Positions 1 through 7,368 of a stretch of DNA of 21,456 bases are shown piece by piece. The stretch's first letter is position 1. The number at the start of each line of letters is the position of its first letter. Where the stretch lies: NCBI GenBank assembly GCA_964480945.1, contig CAYZRX010000068.1:1-21456 (forward strand). The letters run 5' to 3'. The DNA comes from VGWB01 sp964480945 (GTDB lineage Bacteria > Bacteroidota > Ignavibacteria > UBA10030). The notes beneath the pieces were generated by a model. The model did no database searches. It was not told the origin of the DNA and saw only the letters and a list, made by a program, of their open reading frames with translations. Position numbers and translations under genes: made by a program.

Positions 1-2074
1 AAGCAATCTTGCACCAAACACAACCTACACGGGCACAATTACCACCGGGGCGAGGGACCTGGCAGGCAACGCGTTAGCAAGTAACTACATTTGGAACTTT
101 ACCACCGGTGTAGCCCCAGACATTACTTCGCCGACGGTGATTTTCACAGACCCTGCAAATAACGCAACAGGTGTGGCTCTCAACAAGAAGATTGCTGCAA
201 CCTTCAGTGAGGCGATGGATCCTTTAACCATCACCACAAATACCTTCAGTGTACGGCAAGGGACAACATCGGTTTCGGGCACGCTGACCTACGTTGGCAC
301 GATTGCCGTCTTTACACCGGCAAACAATCTCGCTTCCAACACCGTCTATACTGCCACATTTACCATTGGAGCCAAGGACCTGGCAGGCAACGCATTGGCA
401 AGTAACTATGTATGGAACTTCACTACAGCTGCAGCTCCAGATCTTACTCCGCCGACGGTGATTTCCACAGACCCTACAAATAACGCAACAGGTGTGGCTC
501 CCGACAAGAGGATTGCTGCAACCTTCAGTGAGGCGATGGATCCGTCATCTATTACTACTGCAACCGTTTCGTTGACAGGACTTGGCGGAGTTTCAGTGAC
601 GGGAACAGTCAGCTATGCTGCCATAGGGGATAGTTTGACCTTTACACCGTCAAGTGATCTTGCATCCAATACCACCTTTACTGTCACCATTAAAGGCGGG
701 GCGACCGGGGCCAAGGACCTGGCTGGGAATGCACTCACAAGTAACTATGTATGGATCTTTACCACAGCAGACGTCACACCACCGACTGTGGTTTTCACGG
801 ATCCTACTTGTGGCTCTTCTGGGGTATCCACAAACAAGAAAATCGCTGTAACCTTTAGTAAGGCGATGAATCAGGCAACAATTACCACGGCCACCTTCAC
901 GGTGACAGGACCGGGCGGAGCTCCCGTGCCAGGAACAGTCACTTATGTTGCAGCGAGTAACACTGCGATCTTAACAACGGCCAATTTCGCGTCCGAAAGC
1001 GCCTATACTTACACAATCCAGGGTGGCGCCAGTGGAGTCAAGGACCTGGCGGGTAATTCATTAGCAAGCGACTTTGTATGCGGCTTCACGACCGGTTTAG
1101 CCGCAGACAACACGCCTCCCACAGTGATTTCCACAGACCCCGCAAATGATGCAATAGATGTGGCTCTCAATAAGATCATCACCGCAACATTCAGTGAGGC
1201 GATGGATCTTTCAACGATCACCGCCCCAGGAACCTTTACCTTGCAAGGCGCAACACCTGTCACAGGCGTGGTGAGCTACCTGGGCACGACTGCGACCTTT
1301 ACGCCGGGAAGCCCTCTCGCACTAAACACCCTCTATACTGCCACGATTACGACCGACGCTAGGGACCCGGGAGGCAATGCGCTGGCGAGTGACTATGTAT
1401 GGAGCTTTAGGACAACAAGTACACCGCCGCCGCCCCCATATCCAGCACTGGTCAATCTTGGGTCTGCAGGTAACTTTGCTGTTCTGGCTGGCTCTGCAGT
1501 CTCCAACACCGGTGTTACTACTCGTATTTATGGTGATGTTGGATCGTATCCTACAGCCACAATTAATGGGCTTCTTGCGTTAAATGTCATTGGAACACTT
1601 TATACGACGGCTGATCCTATAGTAGGTGCGGCAAAAGTCGATTTGACTACTGCTTATAACGACGCTCAAGGAAGGTCATTAAATGCCATCTCATTGCCAG
1701 GACAACTGGGCGGTTTGACCCTTGCCCCTGGCCTCTATGTTAACTCGACATCGAGTGGGATATCAGGAACGGGACCGAACGGGATTTTGACCCTTGACGC
1801 CGGAGGCGACGCGAATGCCGTCTGGATATTCAAGATGGGGTCCACACTCATCACGGATGCCGGCACCAGTATTGTTCTGGCCGGTAATGCATCATGGAAA
1901 AACATCTATTGGTCGGTCGGCACTTCAGCAACACTTGGAACGAACTCTATTTTTTATGGAAATATCCTGGCTGATCAAGCAATCACACTAACTACCGGTG
2001 CGACATTGTACGGCAGAGCGTTGACACGGATTGCTGCAGTAACATTGGAAGCCAATATTGTTGATAAGCGATAA
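1..2074 (+). CDS. Ig-like repeat protein with C-terminal DUF3494 (ice-binding-like) domain, 5' partial
   Basis: The reading frame is open from base 2 to a TAA at 2072-2074, so the start lies outside the window; an internal ATG at 137 is not the real start. The visible 690 residues hold the end of one and then four complete Ig-like repeats of about 105 residues, each opening with P-T-V-[IV]-[FS]-T-D-P and carrying a conserved A-T-F-S-E-A-M-D core and a K-D-L-A-G-N-A-L-A-S closing strand. This pattern is typical of bacterial Big_5/SbsA-type Ig domains. A short proline linker (about 1424-1438) leads to a C-terminal DUF3494 domain (about 1439-2071), recognisable by L-G-S-A-G-N-F-A-V-L-A and the late V-W-I-F-K and G-N-I-L-A motifs. 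Family members are exported adhesins or ice-binding proteins. Here an exported, surface-exposed role is inferred; ice binding itself is not shown. The next gene also carries DUF3494. Confidence 0.9.
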   Translation, partial: SNLAPNTTYTGTITTGARDLAGNALASNYIWNFTTGVAPDITSPTVIFTDPANNATGVALNKKIAATFSEAMDPLTITTNTFSVRQGTTSVSGTLTYVGTIAVFTPANNLASNTVYTATFTIGAKDLAGNALASNYVWNFTTAAAPDLTPPTVISTDPTNNATGVAPDKRIAATFSEAMDPSSITTATVSLTGLGGVSVTGTVSYAAIGDSLTFTPSSDLASNTTFTVTIKGGATGAKDLAGNALTSNYVWIFTTADVTPPTVVFTDPTCGSSGVSTNKKIAVTFSKAMNQATITTATFTVTGPGGAPVPGTVTYVAASNTAILTTANFASESAYTYTIQGGASGVKDLAGNSLASDFVCGFTTGLAADNTPPTVISTDPANDAIDVALNKIITATFSEAMDLSTITAPGTFTLQGATPVTGVVSYLGTTATFTPGSPLALNTLYTATITTDARDPGGNALASDYVWSFRTTSTPPPPPYPALVNLGSAGNFAVLAGSAVSNTGVTTRIYGDVGSYPTATINGLLALNVIGTLYTTADPIVGAAKVDLTTAYNDAQGRSLNAISLPGQLGGLTLAPGLYVNSTSSGISGTGPNGILTLDAGGDANAVWIFKMGSTLITDAGTSIVLAGNASWKNIYWSVGTSATLGTNSIFYGNILADQAITLTTGATLYGRALTRIAAVTLEANIVDKR
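2..1421 (+). repeat. Tandem Ig-like domain repeats at DNA level
   Basis: Four complete in-frame units start at about 131, 452, 782 and 1118, with lengths of 321, 330, 336 and about 304 bases; the tail of a fifth lies at 2-130. Units share near-identical DNA blocks, for example the segment encoding A-T-F-S-E-A-M-D (about 200, 520 and 1185) and the one encoding D-L-A-G-N-A-L-A-S-N-Y. Unit 4 (782-1117) is the most diverged: it reads S-K-A-M-N in place of S-E-A-M-D and contains two cysteines. Such arrays change copy number by recombination. Confidence 0.8.
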
Positions 2075-2089
2075 GGCGTAAGGTATGAG

Positions 2090-2128
2090 AAGCCTACCCG
2101 CCAGACATCTGTCTGGCGGGCGGGTTTT
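2090..2128 (+). terminator. Hairpin terminator / GC palindrome after the Ig-repeat gene
   Basis: A perfect 10-bp stem (2097-2106 CCCGCCAGAC with 2111-2120 GTCTGGCGGG) has a 4-nt loop. It extends through a TA/CG internal loop into AAGCC/GGTTT (2090-2094 with 2123-2127), so the T stretch is partly inside the stem. It sits 23 bases after the stop codon. It may act as an intrinsic terminator, or be one of a dispersed palindrome family. Confidence 0.65.
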
Positions 2129-2220
2129 CGGTGTGAATAGCAGGGGACAACTTCTATCGGAAACATGGACAGCCTTAATAAAAGGCATCCAATCTTTGAC
2201 GTTAGTATTGGGGAGGTCTT

Positions 2221-3393
2221 ATGAAACACGCAAGTGTTCGAACACTTACCTTCACCAAACTCGCGATGCGACCGGCCGTCATCATGTCGATCTCGCTTGC
2301 GATGTTTCTTTTCGCGGCGTGCGAAATGAACACGCCATCGGGTCAGCGCGACTCGAACGCACCAACCGGCCCACAAGCTCTCAACGGGTCACTTTCGAAA
2401 ACATTATCGGCGTCGACCTTCGCGGTTCTCGGTGGGACGGGGGATGTGACCCTGACTAATTCCACCGTCACTGGAGACGTAGGCCACTTCCCCGGCACCA
2501 GCGACGTCATTATGACTTCGTCGGTCGTCAACGGGACGGTCAATGCGGACGCCGAACAGGCTCACATTGACTTCCTCGCCGAGTACGACGCGATCGCAGA
2601 AATGCCGTGCGGAACGGTTTTGACGGGTACGCTGGCGAACGTGACTCTTTCGCCCGGCGTGTACTGTTTCGACGCAGCAGCGACTTTGACAGGCGTACTG
2701 ACGCTCGACGGGCACGGCGATCCGAGTGCGTCCTGGATATTCAAAATCGGGACCAGCGGAACCGGCGCACTTACAGGCACCGGCTTCTCCGTAGTTATGG
2801 CGAACGGCGGGTCTCCGTGTAGCGTGTATTGGTGGGTCGCCGAAGCTGCGACCATGACGACTTCAAACTTCCAGGGAACTATTCTCGCTGGTGCGGCCGT
2901 CACGGTTACCGGTGGAACTCTTAACGGGGATATTATGGCGAAAGCTGACGTGACGTTGACCGGCGCTGTTGTTGTCGGCTGCGGCTCTGGCTCCCTCCCG
3001 GTCCCGCCCGTGCAGCCTCCATTCTACGGCTCCGTCAAAGTGACGGGCGGTGGACAAATTTCGGTCGGCTCGGGCAGTGCTACGTTTGGATTCAACGCGC
3101 AGCCAAACAAATCGGGCGGCGCGAAAGGCGAATTCAACTATGTCAACCACGCAACCGGTCTCCACGTTAACGGTAAGGTGGATAACATCGTTGTGATTGA
3201 GATCAACGCAGATAACTCGCCCATGACCGTTCTGTTCTCCGGCACCTATGACGGTGGTACCTTCATTGTCACAGTGCAAGACAACGGCGAACCTGGCGTG
3301 AACGATCAGTTCGGTGTCACGTTAAGCGGCTCGCAGTCCGAGGTGACAAGTATGCGCGTCATCAGCAAAGGGAACATTCAGTTCCATAAGTAA
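2221..3393 (+). CDS. DUF3494 (ice-binding-like) lipoprotein with C-terminal beta domain
   Basis: The 390-residue product starts at ATG 2221 behind a strong GGGGAGGT ribosome site at 2210-2217. A hydrophobic signal segment ends in a lipobox-like F-A-A-C (residues 31-34), so the mature protein is probably lipid-anchored. Residues about 58-258 form a DUF3494 domain: T-F-A-V-L-G-G-T-G-D-V near the start, S-W-I-F-K-I and V-Y-W-W-V-A in the core, and G-T-I-L-A-G-A-A-V-T-V-T-G-G towards the end. After a proline linker (P-V-P-P-V-Q-P-P), residues about 270-390 form a G-G-G-Q-I-containing beta domain resembling 'post-COAP-1' domains (recalled family likeness, not searched). The gene looks more GC-rich than the gene before it. 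Two further copies of parts of this C-terminal domain follow downstream. Surface attachment is inferred; ice binding is untested. Confidence 0.85.
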   Translation: MKHASVRTLTFTKLAMRPAVIMSISLAMFLFAACEMNTPSGQRDSNAPTGPQALNGSLSKTLSASTFAVLGGTGDVTLTNSTVTGDVGHFPGTSDVIMTSSVVNGTVNADAEQAHIDFLAEYDAIAEMPCGTVLTGTLANVTLSPGVYCFDAAATLTGVLTLDGHGDPSASWIFKIGTSGTGALTGTGFSVVMANGGSPCSVYWWVAEAATMTTSNFQGTILAGAAVTVTGGTLNGDIMAKADVTLTGAVVVGCGSGSLPVPPVQPPFYGSVKVTGGGQISVGSGSATFGFNAQPNKSGGAKGEFNYVNHATGLHVNGKVDNIVVIEINADNSPMTVLFSGTYDGGTFIVTVQDNGEPGVNDQFGVTLSGSQSEVTSMRVISKGNIQFHK

Positions 3394-3437
3394 TTGCTGA
3401 GTTGTAAAGCAGACGCCGGGAATATTGAGATGGCGGA

Positions 3438-3944
3438 TTGTATAAAGAGGGTGGTGGATGGATCAATGGAAGCTTCGAAGGCAAGAGACATAACAGTGAC
3501 GACAGTAAAGCGACCTTCGGCGTTTCCGGCGGTATCAAGAATGGAAAGTACTGGGGTCAGTTCTCATTCAATGACCACAATGGTGTGAAGGTCAAGAGCA
3601 CGAGTGTTACGGGTTACATCGTCAAGGATCTCGTGACACGTCAGATCGAAGGCATTGCCAAGGTCAACGGTAAAGGATCCTTCACCTACACGGTTGTTGT
3701 TGCTGACAACGGCGAGCGCGGCCGCAACGACACATTCAGTCTGGTACTCTCCAACGGTTACAGCGCTTCGGGCACTCTGAAGGGCGGCAACATCCAGCTC
3801 CATACCAAATGTGGAGAGTCCGATAACAATAATAAAGAGAGCTATGATGATCAAGATGAAAGGGATGGTAATCATAACTGCGATAACGATGATAAAGATG
3901 TAGGAAATGGTCACAATGACCGCGATAACGATCGTCGTAACTGA
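3438..3944 (+). CDS. Orphan copy of the lipoprotein's C-terminal beta domain with acidic Asn/Asp tail
   Basis: This open frame begins at a TTG; no ATG is available, an in-frame stop lies at 3426 and no clear ribosome site is seen. The protein has no signal peptide. Residues about 4-125 match the C-terminal domain of the preceding lipoprotein: G-G-G-W-I against G-G-G-Q-I, A-T-F-G-V against A-T-F-G-F, V-A-D-N-G-E-R-G-R-N-D against V-Q-D-N-G-E-P-G-V-N-D, and K-G-G-N-I-Q-L-H against S-K-G-N-I-Q-F-H. The last 40 residues are a low-complexity tail rich in Asn, Asp and His. The lack of a signal and of a good start suggests either a gene that lost its 5' part or a domain once joined to the upstream protein. 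Expression is doubtful, although the domain itself is conserved over its length. Confidence 0.5.
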   Translation: MYKEGGGWINGSFEGKRHNSDDSKATFGVSGGIKNGKYWGQFSFNDHNGVKVKSTSVTGYIVKDLVTRQIEGIAKVNGKGSFTYTVVVADNGERGRNDTFSLVLSNGYSASGTLKGGNIQLHTKCGESDNNNKESYDDQDERDGNHNCDNDDKDVGNGHNDRDNDRRN

Positions 3945-3961
3945 AATTGAGGACATCATGA

Positions 3962-3995
3962 GGATACGCCTCGGTTCGCAGTCCGAGGCGTATCC
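3962..3995 (+). terminator. Perfect 13-bp hairpin without T-tract
   Basis: GGATACGCCTCGG (3962-3974) pairs perfectly with CCGAGGCGTATCC (3983-3995) around an 8-nt loop, 18 bases after the stop at 3944. No T run follows, so it is not a classical intrinsic terminator; it may stabilise or end the transcript. Its loop and right arm overlap a remnant of a duplicated gene. Confidence 0.45.
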
Positions 3996-4047
3996 GTCAA
4001 AGGAACCGCACAGTTCCATACGTAACGGCTGACTTGAGACGGACGGG
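3973..4047 (+). pseudogene. Remnant of the 3' end of the DUF3494 lipoprotein gene
   Basis: This stretch aligns with 3328-3420, the end of the lipoprotein gene plus its 3' flank. The segment encoding G-S-Q-S-E is nearly identical at 3973-3987 and 3328-3342, followed after a small deletion by a shared CAGTTCCATA block (4011-4020 and 3379-3388) and similar GTAA..GCTGA sequence past the stop. It shows that a second copy of the gene's end once lay here and has decayed. Confidence 0.6.
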
Positions 4048-4155
4048 TTCGCGCGAGTGCGGGCGATGAGGATGAAGGACATTGAGGCCAATCATCAGTA
4101 TACCTGTACTTGAGTTAACTATCAGAAACAAAACTACTCTGGCAAGGAGGTACGT

Positions 4156-6147
4156 ATGTTTCGATATCCTTCGTTCATGATGAGCGAGAGGCTTATGAGC
4201 CTTTGGCTCAAGAGAATCATCTTCAGTTCTTTGATACTGGTTTGTGCCGACGCAACAATTCTCGCGCAGGAGATTCAAAGAACGCAGCCAACGTGGTGGT
4301 TTGGCGGATCCGGCGCAGCAAACTTCAATTTTTATTATGGAACGACTCAGATGTTGAATGCTGCGGTCACAAGCCGAGGCGCTTTTCATAAGGGGGATGG
4401 AGTGGGGTTCAACGCCGCGCTCCTTCTGGAGTATCGCCCTGACTTGGTGTGGGGCGGCATACTGCAGGTGGGATATGATGACCGGCGTGGAGCGTTCGAT
4501 CGCATTATCAGCCCATGCAATGATTGTCCGGCATGGCTGTCGACGGAGATCAGCTATATTACCATCGAGCCGAGCTTGCGGATCGCTCCCTTTTCATCCG
4601 GGTTTTACCTCTTTTTCGGTCCGACCTTGAGTTACAATGTTGGGAAGGACTTTACTTATACACACCAGGGCAACCCGGGGTTCCGGGCCAAGGACACGTG
4701 GAGTGACATGCGCACAATCGTGTTTTCAGGACAGGCCGGCATCGGTTTGGATATTCCACTCGCGTCGTCAGACGCTGCCACTCAGGTCAATCTCTCGCCG
4801 TTTGTCTCGTTCTCGCCGGACTTTCAAGGACCGCGCTCCGTGGAAAACTGGAGAGTGAACATTCTGCGTGCAGGCGCCTCATTGAAGTTTGGATGGGGGG
4901 ATGTCATTTCGCGTGCGGCGGTTCCGCGTCCGGTCGCTGTAGCTCGTGAAGTCCAGTTTTCGATCCGAGCGCCAAAGGCCGTACCGGTTCAACGCAGAGT
5001 GCGGGAAACATTCCCGCTGCTCAATTACGTGTTTTTCGATGAAGGATCGAGTGAGGTACCAGCTCGATATGTAGCGCTGACGAAAGACCAGGCGGCAAGC
5101 TTCAAGGAGGAACAATTGCAGCAGGTAGAGCCGAAAAATATGACCGGTCGCTCACAACGACAATTGACGCTGTACTATAACATCCTGAACATTCTCGGTG
5201 ATCGTCTGAGGGGAAATCCAGGGGCGAGCGTCACGTTAACCGGAGCGTCAGAGAAAGGTCCGGCGGAAGGTCAAGCATTTGCAGAATCGATCAAGCGGTA
5301 TCTCGTGACAGTCTTTGGAGTTGACGGCTCGAGAATCGTCACTGAAGGCCGGGACAAACCCCGCGTCCCATCGGAGCAACCGGGCGGCACACGAGAGCTC
5401 ACGCTTCTCCGCGCTGAAGATCGTCGGGTTGATATCGAGAGCCGATCGCCAGAACTGCTGATGCAGGTCGGGGGTCCGTACAGCGCGCTGAAGCCGGCGC
5501 AAATCGTTGTTGTGCAGGAAGACCCGCTCGACAGCTATGCTATGTTTAATGTTGCCGGGGCAAGAGACGTGCTCGCGTCGTGGTCATTGGAAGTGAGCGA
5601 CAAAGGAGGGACTGTTCAACGTTTCGGGCCGTTCACGCGTGACCGGGAAAGCATTCCCGGGAGATCCATCTTGGGTAATCGTGCCCAAGGGGACTACAAG
5701 GTTGTAATGTTGGGACAAACGAAGAGCGGGCGTTCCGTCAGGAAAGAAGCTTCTCTGCACCTCGTCCGCCGGGATGAGCCGAAAAAAGAAGAGGCGTTGC
5801 GGTTCAGCATTCTGTTCGAATTCGGTACAGCCAAGACTGTCGCAACCTATTCAACGTTCCTCACCGACATGGTCGCGCCGCTGATTCCTGATAGCGGAAC
5901 GGTCATTATCCACGGTCATACGGACATCATTGGAGACGATGAGTATAATCAGACGTTGTCCAATGAGCGAGCCGCCGAGGCCCAGAGCATCCTTGAACGC
6001 GCAATCTCGAAAACCGGGAAGCGCGGGGTCACAATCGAAGCCTACGGGTTCGGCGAAGATTTCCGCTTTGCCCCGTTTGACAACAACCTTCCGGAAGAAC
6101 GCTGTTACAATAGAACCGTCATCATCGATATCGTGCCGGCGAAGTAA
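4156..6147 (+). CDS. OmpA-family outer-membrane protein, N-terminal barrel plus two OmpA-like modules
   Basis: The start at ATG 4156 is set by AAGGAGG at 4144-4150. A 663-residue protein with an N-terminal signal peptide (hydrophobic stretch at about 20-36, ending I-L-A-Q). Residues about 40-250 have alternating aromatic/Gly strands and predicted barrel character, with a C-x-x-C pair in N-D-C-P. Residues about 287-430 contain an OmpA-like module (Y-V-F-F-D-E-G-S-S-E-V, then ...G-A-S-E-K-G and R-R-V-D-I). The C-terminus (about 546-663) is a second, clearer one: F-E-F-G-T-A-K-T-V, then G-H-T-D-I-I-G-D, N-x-x-L-S-x-x-R-A, and a terminal N-R-T-V-I-I-D-I. OmpA modules bind peptidoglycan and tie the outer membrane to the wall. 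The internal module lacks the canonical G-H-T-D, so its peptidoglycan binding is uncertain. Confidence 0.9.
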   Translation: MFRYPSFMMSERLMSLWLKRIIFSSLILVCADATILAQEIQRTQPTWWFGGSGAANFNFYYGTTQMLNAAVTSRGAFHKGDGVGFNAALLLEYRPDLVWGGILQVGYDDRRGAFDRIISPCNDCPAWLSTEISYITIEPSLRIAPFSSGFYLFFGPTLSYNVGKDFTYTHQGNPGFRAKDTWSDMRTIVFSGQAGIGLDIPLASSDAATQVNLSPFVSFSPDFQGPRSVENWRVNILRAGASLKFGWGDVISRAAVPRPVAVAREVQFSIRAPKAVPVQRRVRETFPLLNYVFFDEGSSEVPARYVALTKDQAASFKEEQLQQVEPKNMTGRSQRQLTLYYNILNILGDRLRGNPGASVTLTGASEKGPAEGQAFAESIKRYLVTVFGVDGSRIVTEGRDKPRVPSEQPGGTRELTLLRAEDRRVDIESRSPELLMQVGGPYSALKPAQIVVVQEDPLDSYAMFNVAGARDVLASWSLEVSDKGGTVQRFGPFTRDRESIPGRSILGNRAQGDYKVVMLGQTKSGRSVRKEASLHLVRRDEPKKEEALRFSILFEFGTAKTVATYSTFLTDMVAPLIPDSGTVIIHGHTDIIGDDEYNQTLSNERAAEAQSILERAISKTGKRGVTIEAYGFGEDFRFAPFDNNLPEERCYNRTVIIDIVPAK

Positions 6148-6208
6148 GCTGGCAGTCTGTGGATGCTTGCCGTTCGTCGCGACAAGAAGGAAGGGAAGAA
6201 AGTGCGCA

Positions 6209-6385
6209 ATGAACAAATCAATCATCAACAAGAACATACTGATAGTCATGTCTGGCTTCCTCTTCATCGGAGGTGGAGCGGCACTTCTTGGGATCTATCG
6301 CGCGGCGAAGAATTTCGAGCGTCCGCCCGGCTGCGTTATGCAAGATCATGATGGAGAAATGTTTGTGTACGGGGCGCACGCATAA
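6209..6385 (+). CDS. Small single-span membrane protein, hypothetical
   Basis: A 58-residue frame starts at ATG 6209, with a purine-rich GAAGGGAAG about 11 bases upstream. It lies 61 bases after the OmpA-family gene. Residues about 9-30 form one hydrophobic segment (I-L-I-V-M-S-G-F-L-F-I-G-G-G-A-A-L-L-G-I), followed by a short polar tail. I do not recognise the family. It could be a truncated remnant, since open but unassignable sequence continues in another frame to about 6524. Confidence 0.4.
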   Translation: MNKSIINKNILIVMSGFLFIGGGAALLGIYRAAKNFERPPGCVMQDHDGEMFVYGAHA

Positions 6386-6781
6386 GCAGCGAAACATTTC
6401 GGACGGCTCTTTCGGGCTGGTGCTGGTGAAGAAAGAGCAAGGACGAAGCGTACTGGATTTGATTAGTTGCAGTAGTCGAAGAAAAGAAGTCCTACGTGTG
6501 TTGGCGAGTGGAGGGGCACGGTGAATCTGTATTCTTACTCGAGTGAATTACACGCATTCGTAGAAGCGAGGCGGGACATAGCAAAGCTCGCCACTGGTGG
6601 CAATTCTCATCGGGACCATCCTTCTCTTTGGTGCCATTAAACTGAATCAATCCGTTGATAATGCCCTTCGGCAATTACGCTCGCGGCCGAAAACGACATT
6701 CTGCGGCGGCAAGTTTCCGCCCTTGATTTCAACCGAGGGCTGCGCTCGATCAGTTGAAACTTTATGAATAAAAAGGACAAA
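6386..6781 (+). other. Gene-poor stretch with a possible decayed small membrane-protein frame
   Basis: No convincing gene fills these 396 bases. A frame from GTG 6597 to a TGA at 6765-6767 encodes 56 residues beginning with a membrane-like segment (A-I-L-I-G-T-I-L-L-F-G-A-I), but it has no ribosome site and its second half looks non-native. It runs up to the lmo0937-type gene and may be a broken small gene. The part from 6386 to 6530 shows no recognisable product. Confidence 0.3.
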
Positions 6782-6946
6782 ATGAACATCCTTTACGTTG
6801 TCGCGATCGTTTTCCTGATCTTGTGGCTCGTGGGACTTCTCACTTCCACCATGGGAGAATTCATTCACATTCTTCTGGTGATTGCCATTATAGCCGTCTT
6901 GCTGAGAGTTATTCGCGGACGAAAAGCTTTTGGAGCCGAAGGTTGA
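6782..6946 (+). CDS. lmo0937-family small membrane protein (copy 1)
   Basis: A 54-residue protein that is almost entirely hydrophobic: one segment at about residues 3-20 (I-L-Y-V-V-A-I-V-F-L-I-L-W-L-V-G-L-L), then F-I-H-I-L-L-V-I-A-I-I-A-V-L-L-R-V-I-R-G-R. The F-I-H-I-L-L-V-I-A and terminal R-G-R are hallmarks of the lmo0937 family, named after a Listeria gene. The start at 6782 is preferred over ATG 6764, because AAAAGGA lies just ahead of 6782 and family members begin directly at the first membrane segment. A close paralogue lies at 9818. The biochemical role is unknown; in other bacteria the family is linked to stress conditions. Confidence 0.8.
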   Translation: MNILYVVAIVFLILWLVGLLTSTMGEFIHILLVIAIIAVLLRVIRGRKAFGAEG

Positions 6947-6959
6947 GCCAACGAAAACA

Positions 6960-7137
6960 GTTTACTGTTCCGGGGGTGTTTCGTGCAGTGGTTAAGGCGA
7001 TCTCCCGAGAGTCCTTATGCGATAGGGAGGCGTTTGTCTTGCCAAGGTTTTGAGGTATCCCGTATGGGGTGCCATAGATGTGGAGTGGTGGATCCCCAGC
7101 TGGCTCCTGCTCCGGGGAACAGCAGGAGCCAGTTTTT
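6960..7137 (+). other. Structured intergenic stretch, candidate small RNA
   Basis: Between the lmo0937-type gene and the response regulator there is no coding sequence but consecutive inverted repeats: 7001-7006 with 7025-7030, 7054-7061 (GGTATCCC) with 7066-7073 (GGGGTGCC), and the strong terminator stem at 7100-7132. A short part (about 6986-6999) resembles a tRNA D-loop, but no T-arm or acceptor stem was found. A stand-alone RNA or a leader is inferred only from this folding and the terminator. Confidence 0.25.
7100..7137 (+). terminator. Strong intrinsic terminator
   Basis: CTGGCTCCTGCT (7100-7111) pairs perfectly with AGCAGGAGCCAG (7121-7132) around a 9-nt loop, followed at once by TTTTT (7133-7137). 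It lies 150 bases after the lmo0937-type stop codon, so the transcript it ends carries a long non-coding 3' part or is a separate RNA. The stretch from 7138 to 7368 that follows holds no gene I can support; it is the likely promoter region of the response regulator. Confidence 0.9.
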
Positions 7138-7368
7138 CTTTACAACGTAGTGATCACAAAGGAGAAGTCTTTGCACTCTTTACTATCACAGCAGCAGGTC
7201 ATCCATCGCTTGGTTCTACTGTTACCGGTAAGACTCTGCAAGCTGAACCTACAAATTCCAGGCGCTCCGTATCCTCAAGGGCCCGTGAAGAAGTCTTGAT
7301 CGTCAGGAAAAGAGAAAAGATGATATGAATGAAGTCTCGATCCGCTCGAGATGAGTTCCGGAGGCGTT

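Noticed and set aside
1..1421. Regular tandem repeats as a possible CRISPR array
   Set aside because: The repeats are about 320 bases long, in frame and coding for Ig-like domains; no short repeat-spacer pattern and no cas gene were seen.
6980..7060. tRNA-like D-loop sequence (GTGGTTAAGGCG)
   Set aside because: No T-loop (GTTCGA), acceptor stem or CCA end can be found at the right distances, so no tRNA is called.
7050..7328. Plus-strand open frame across the terminator region
   Set aside because: It runs through a strong intrinsic terminator, has no ribosome site and its product has no recognisable features.
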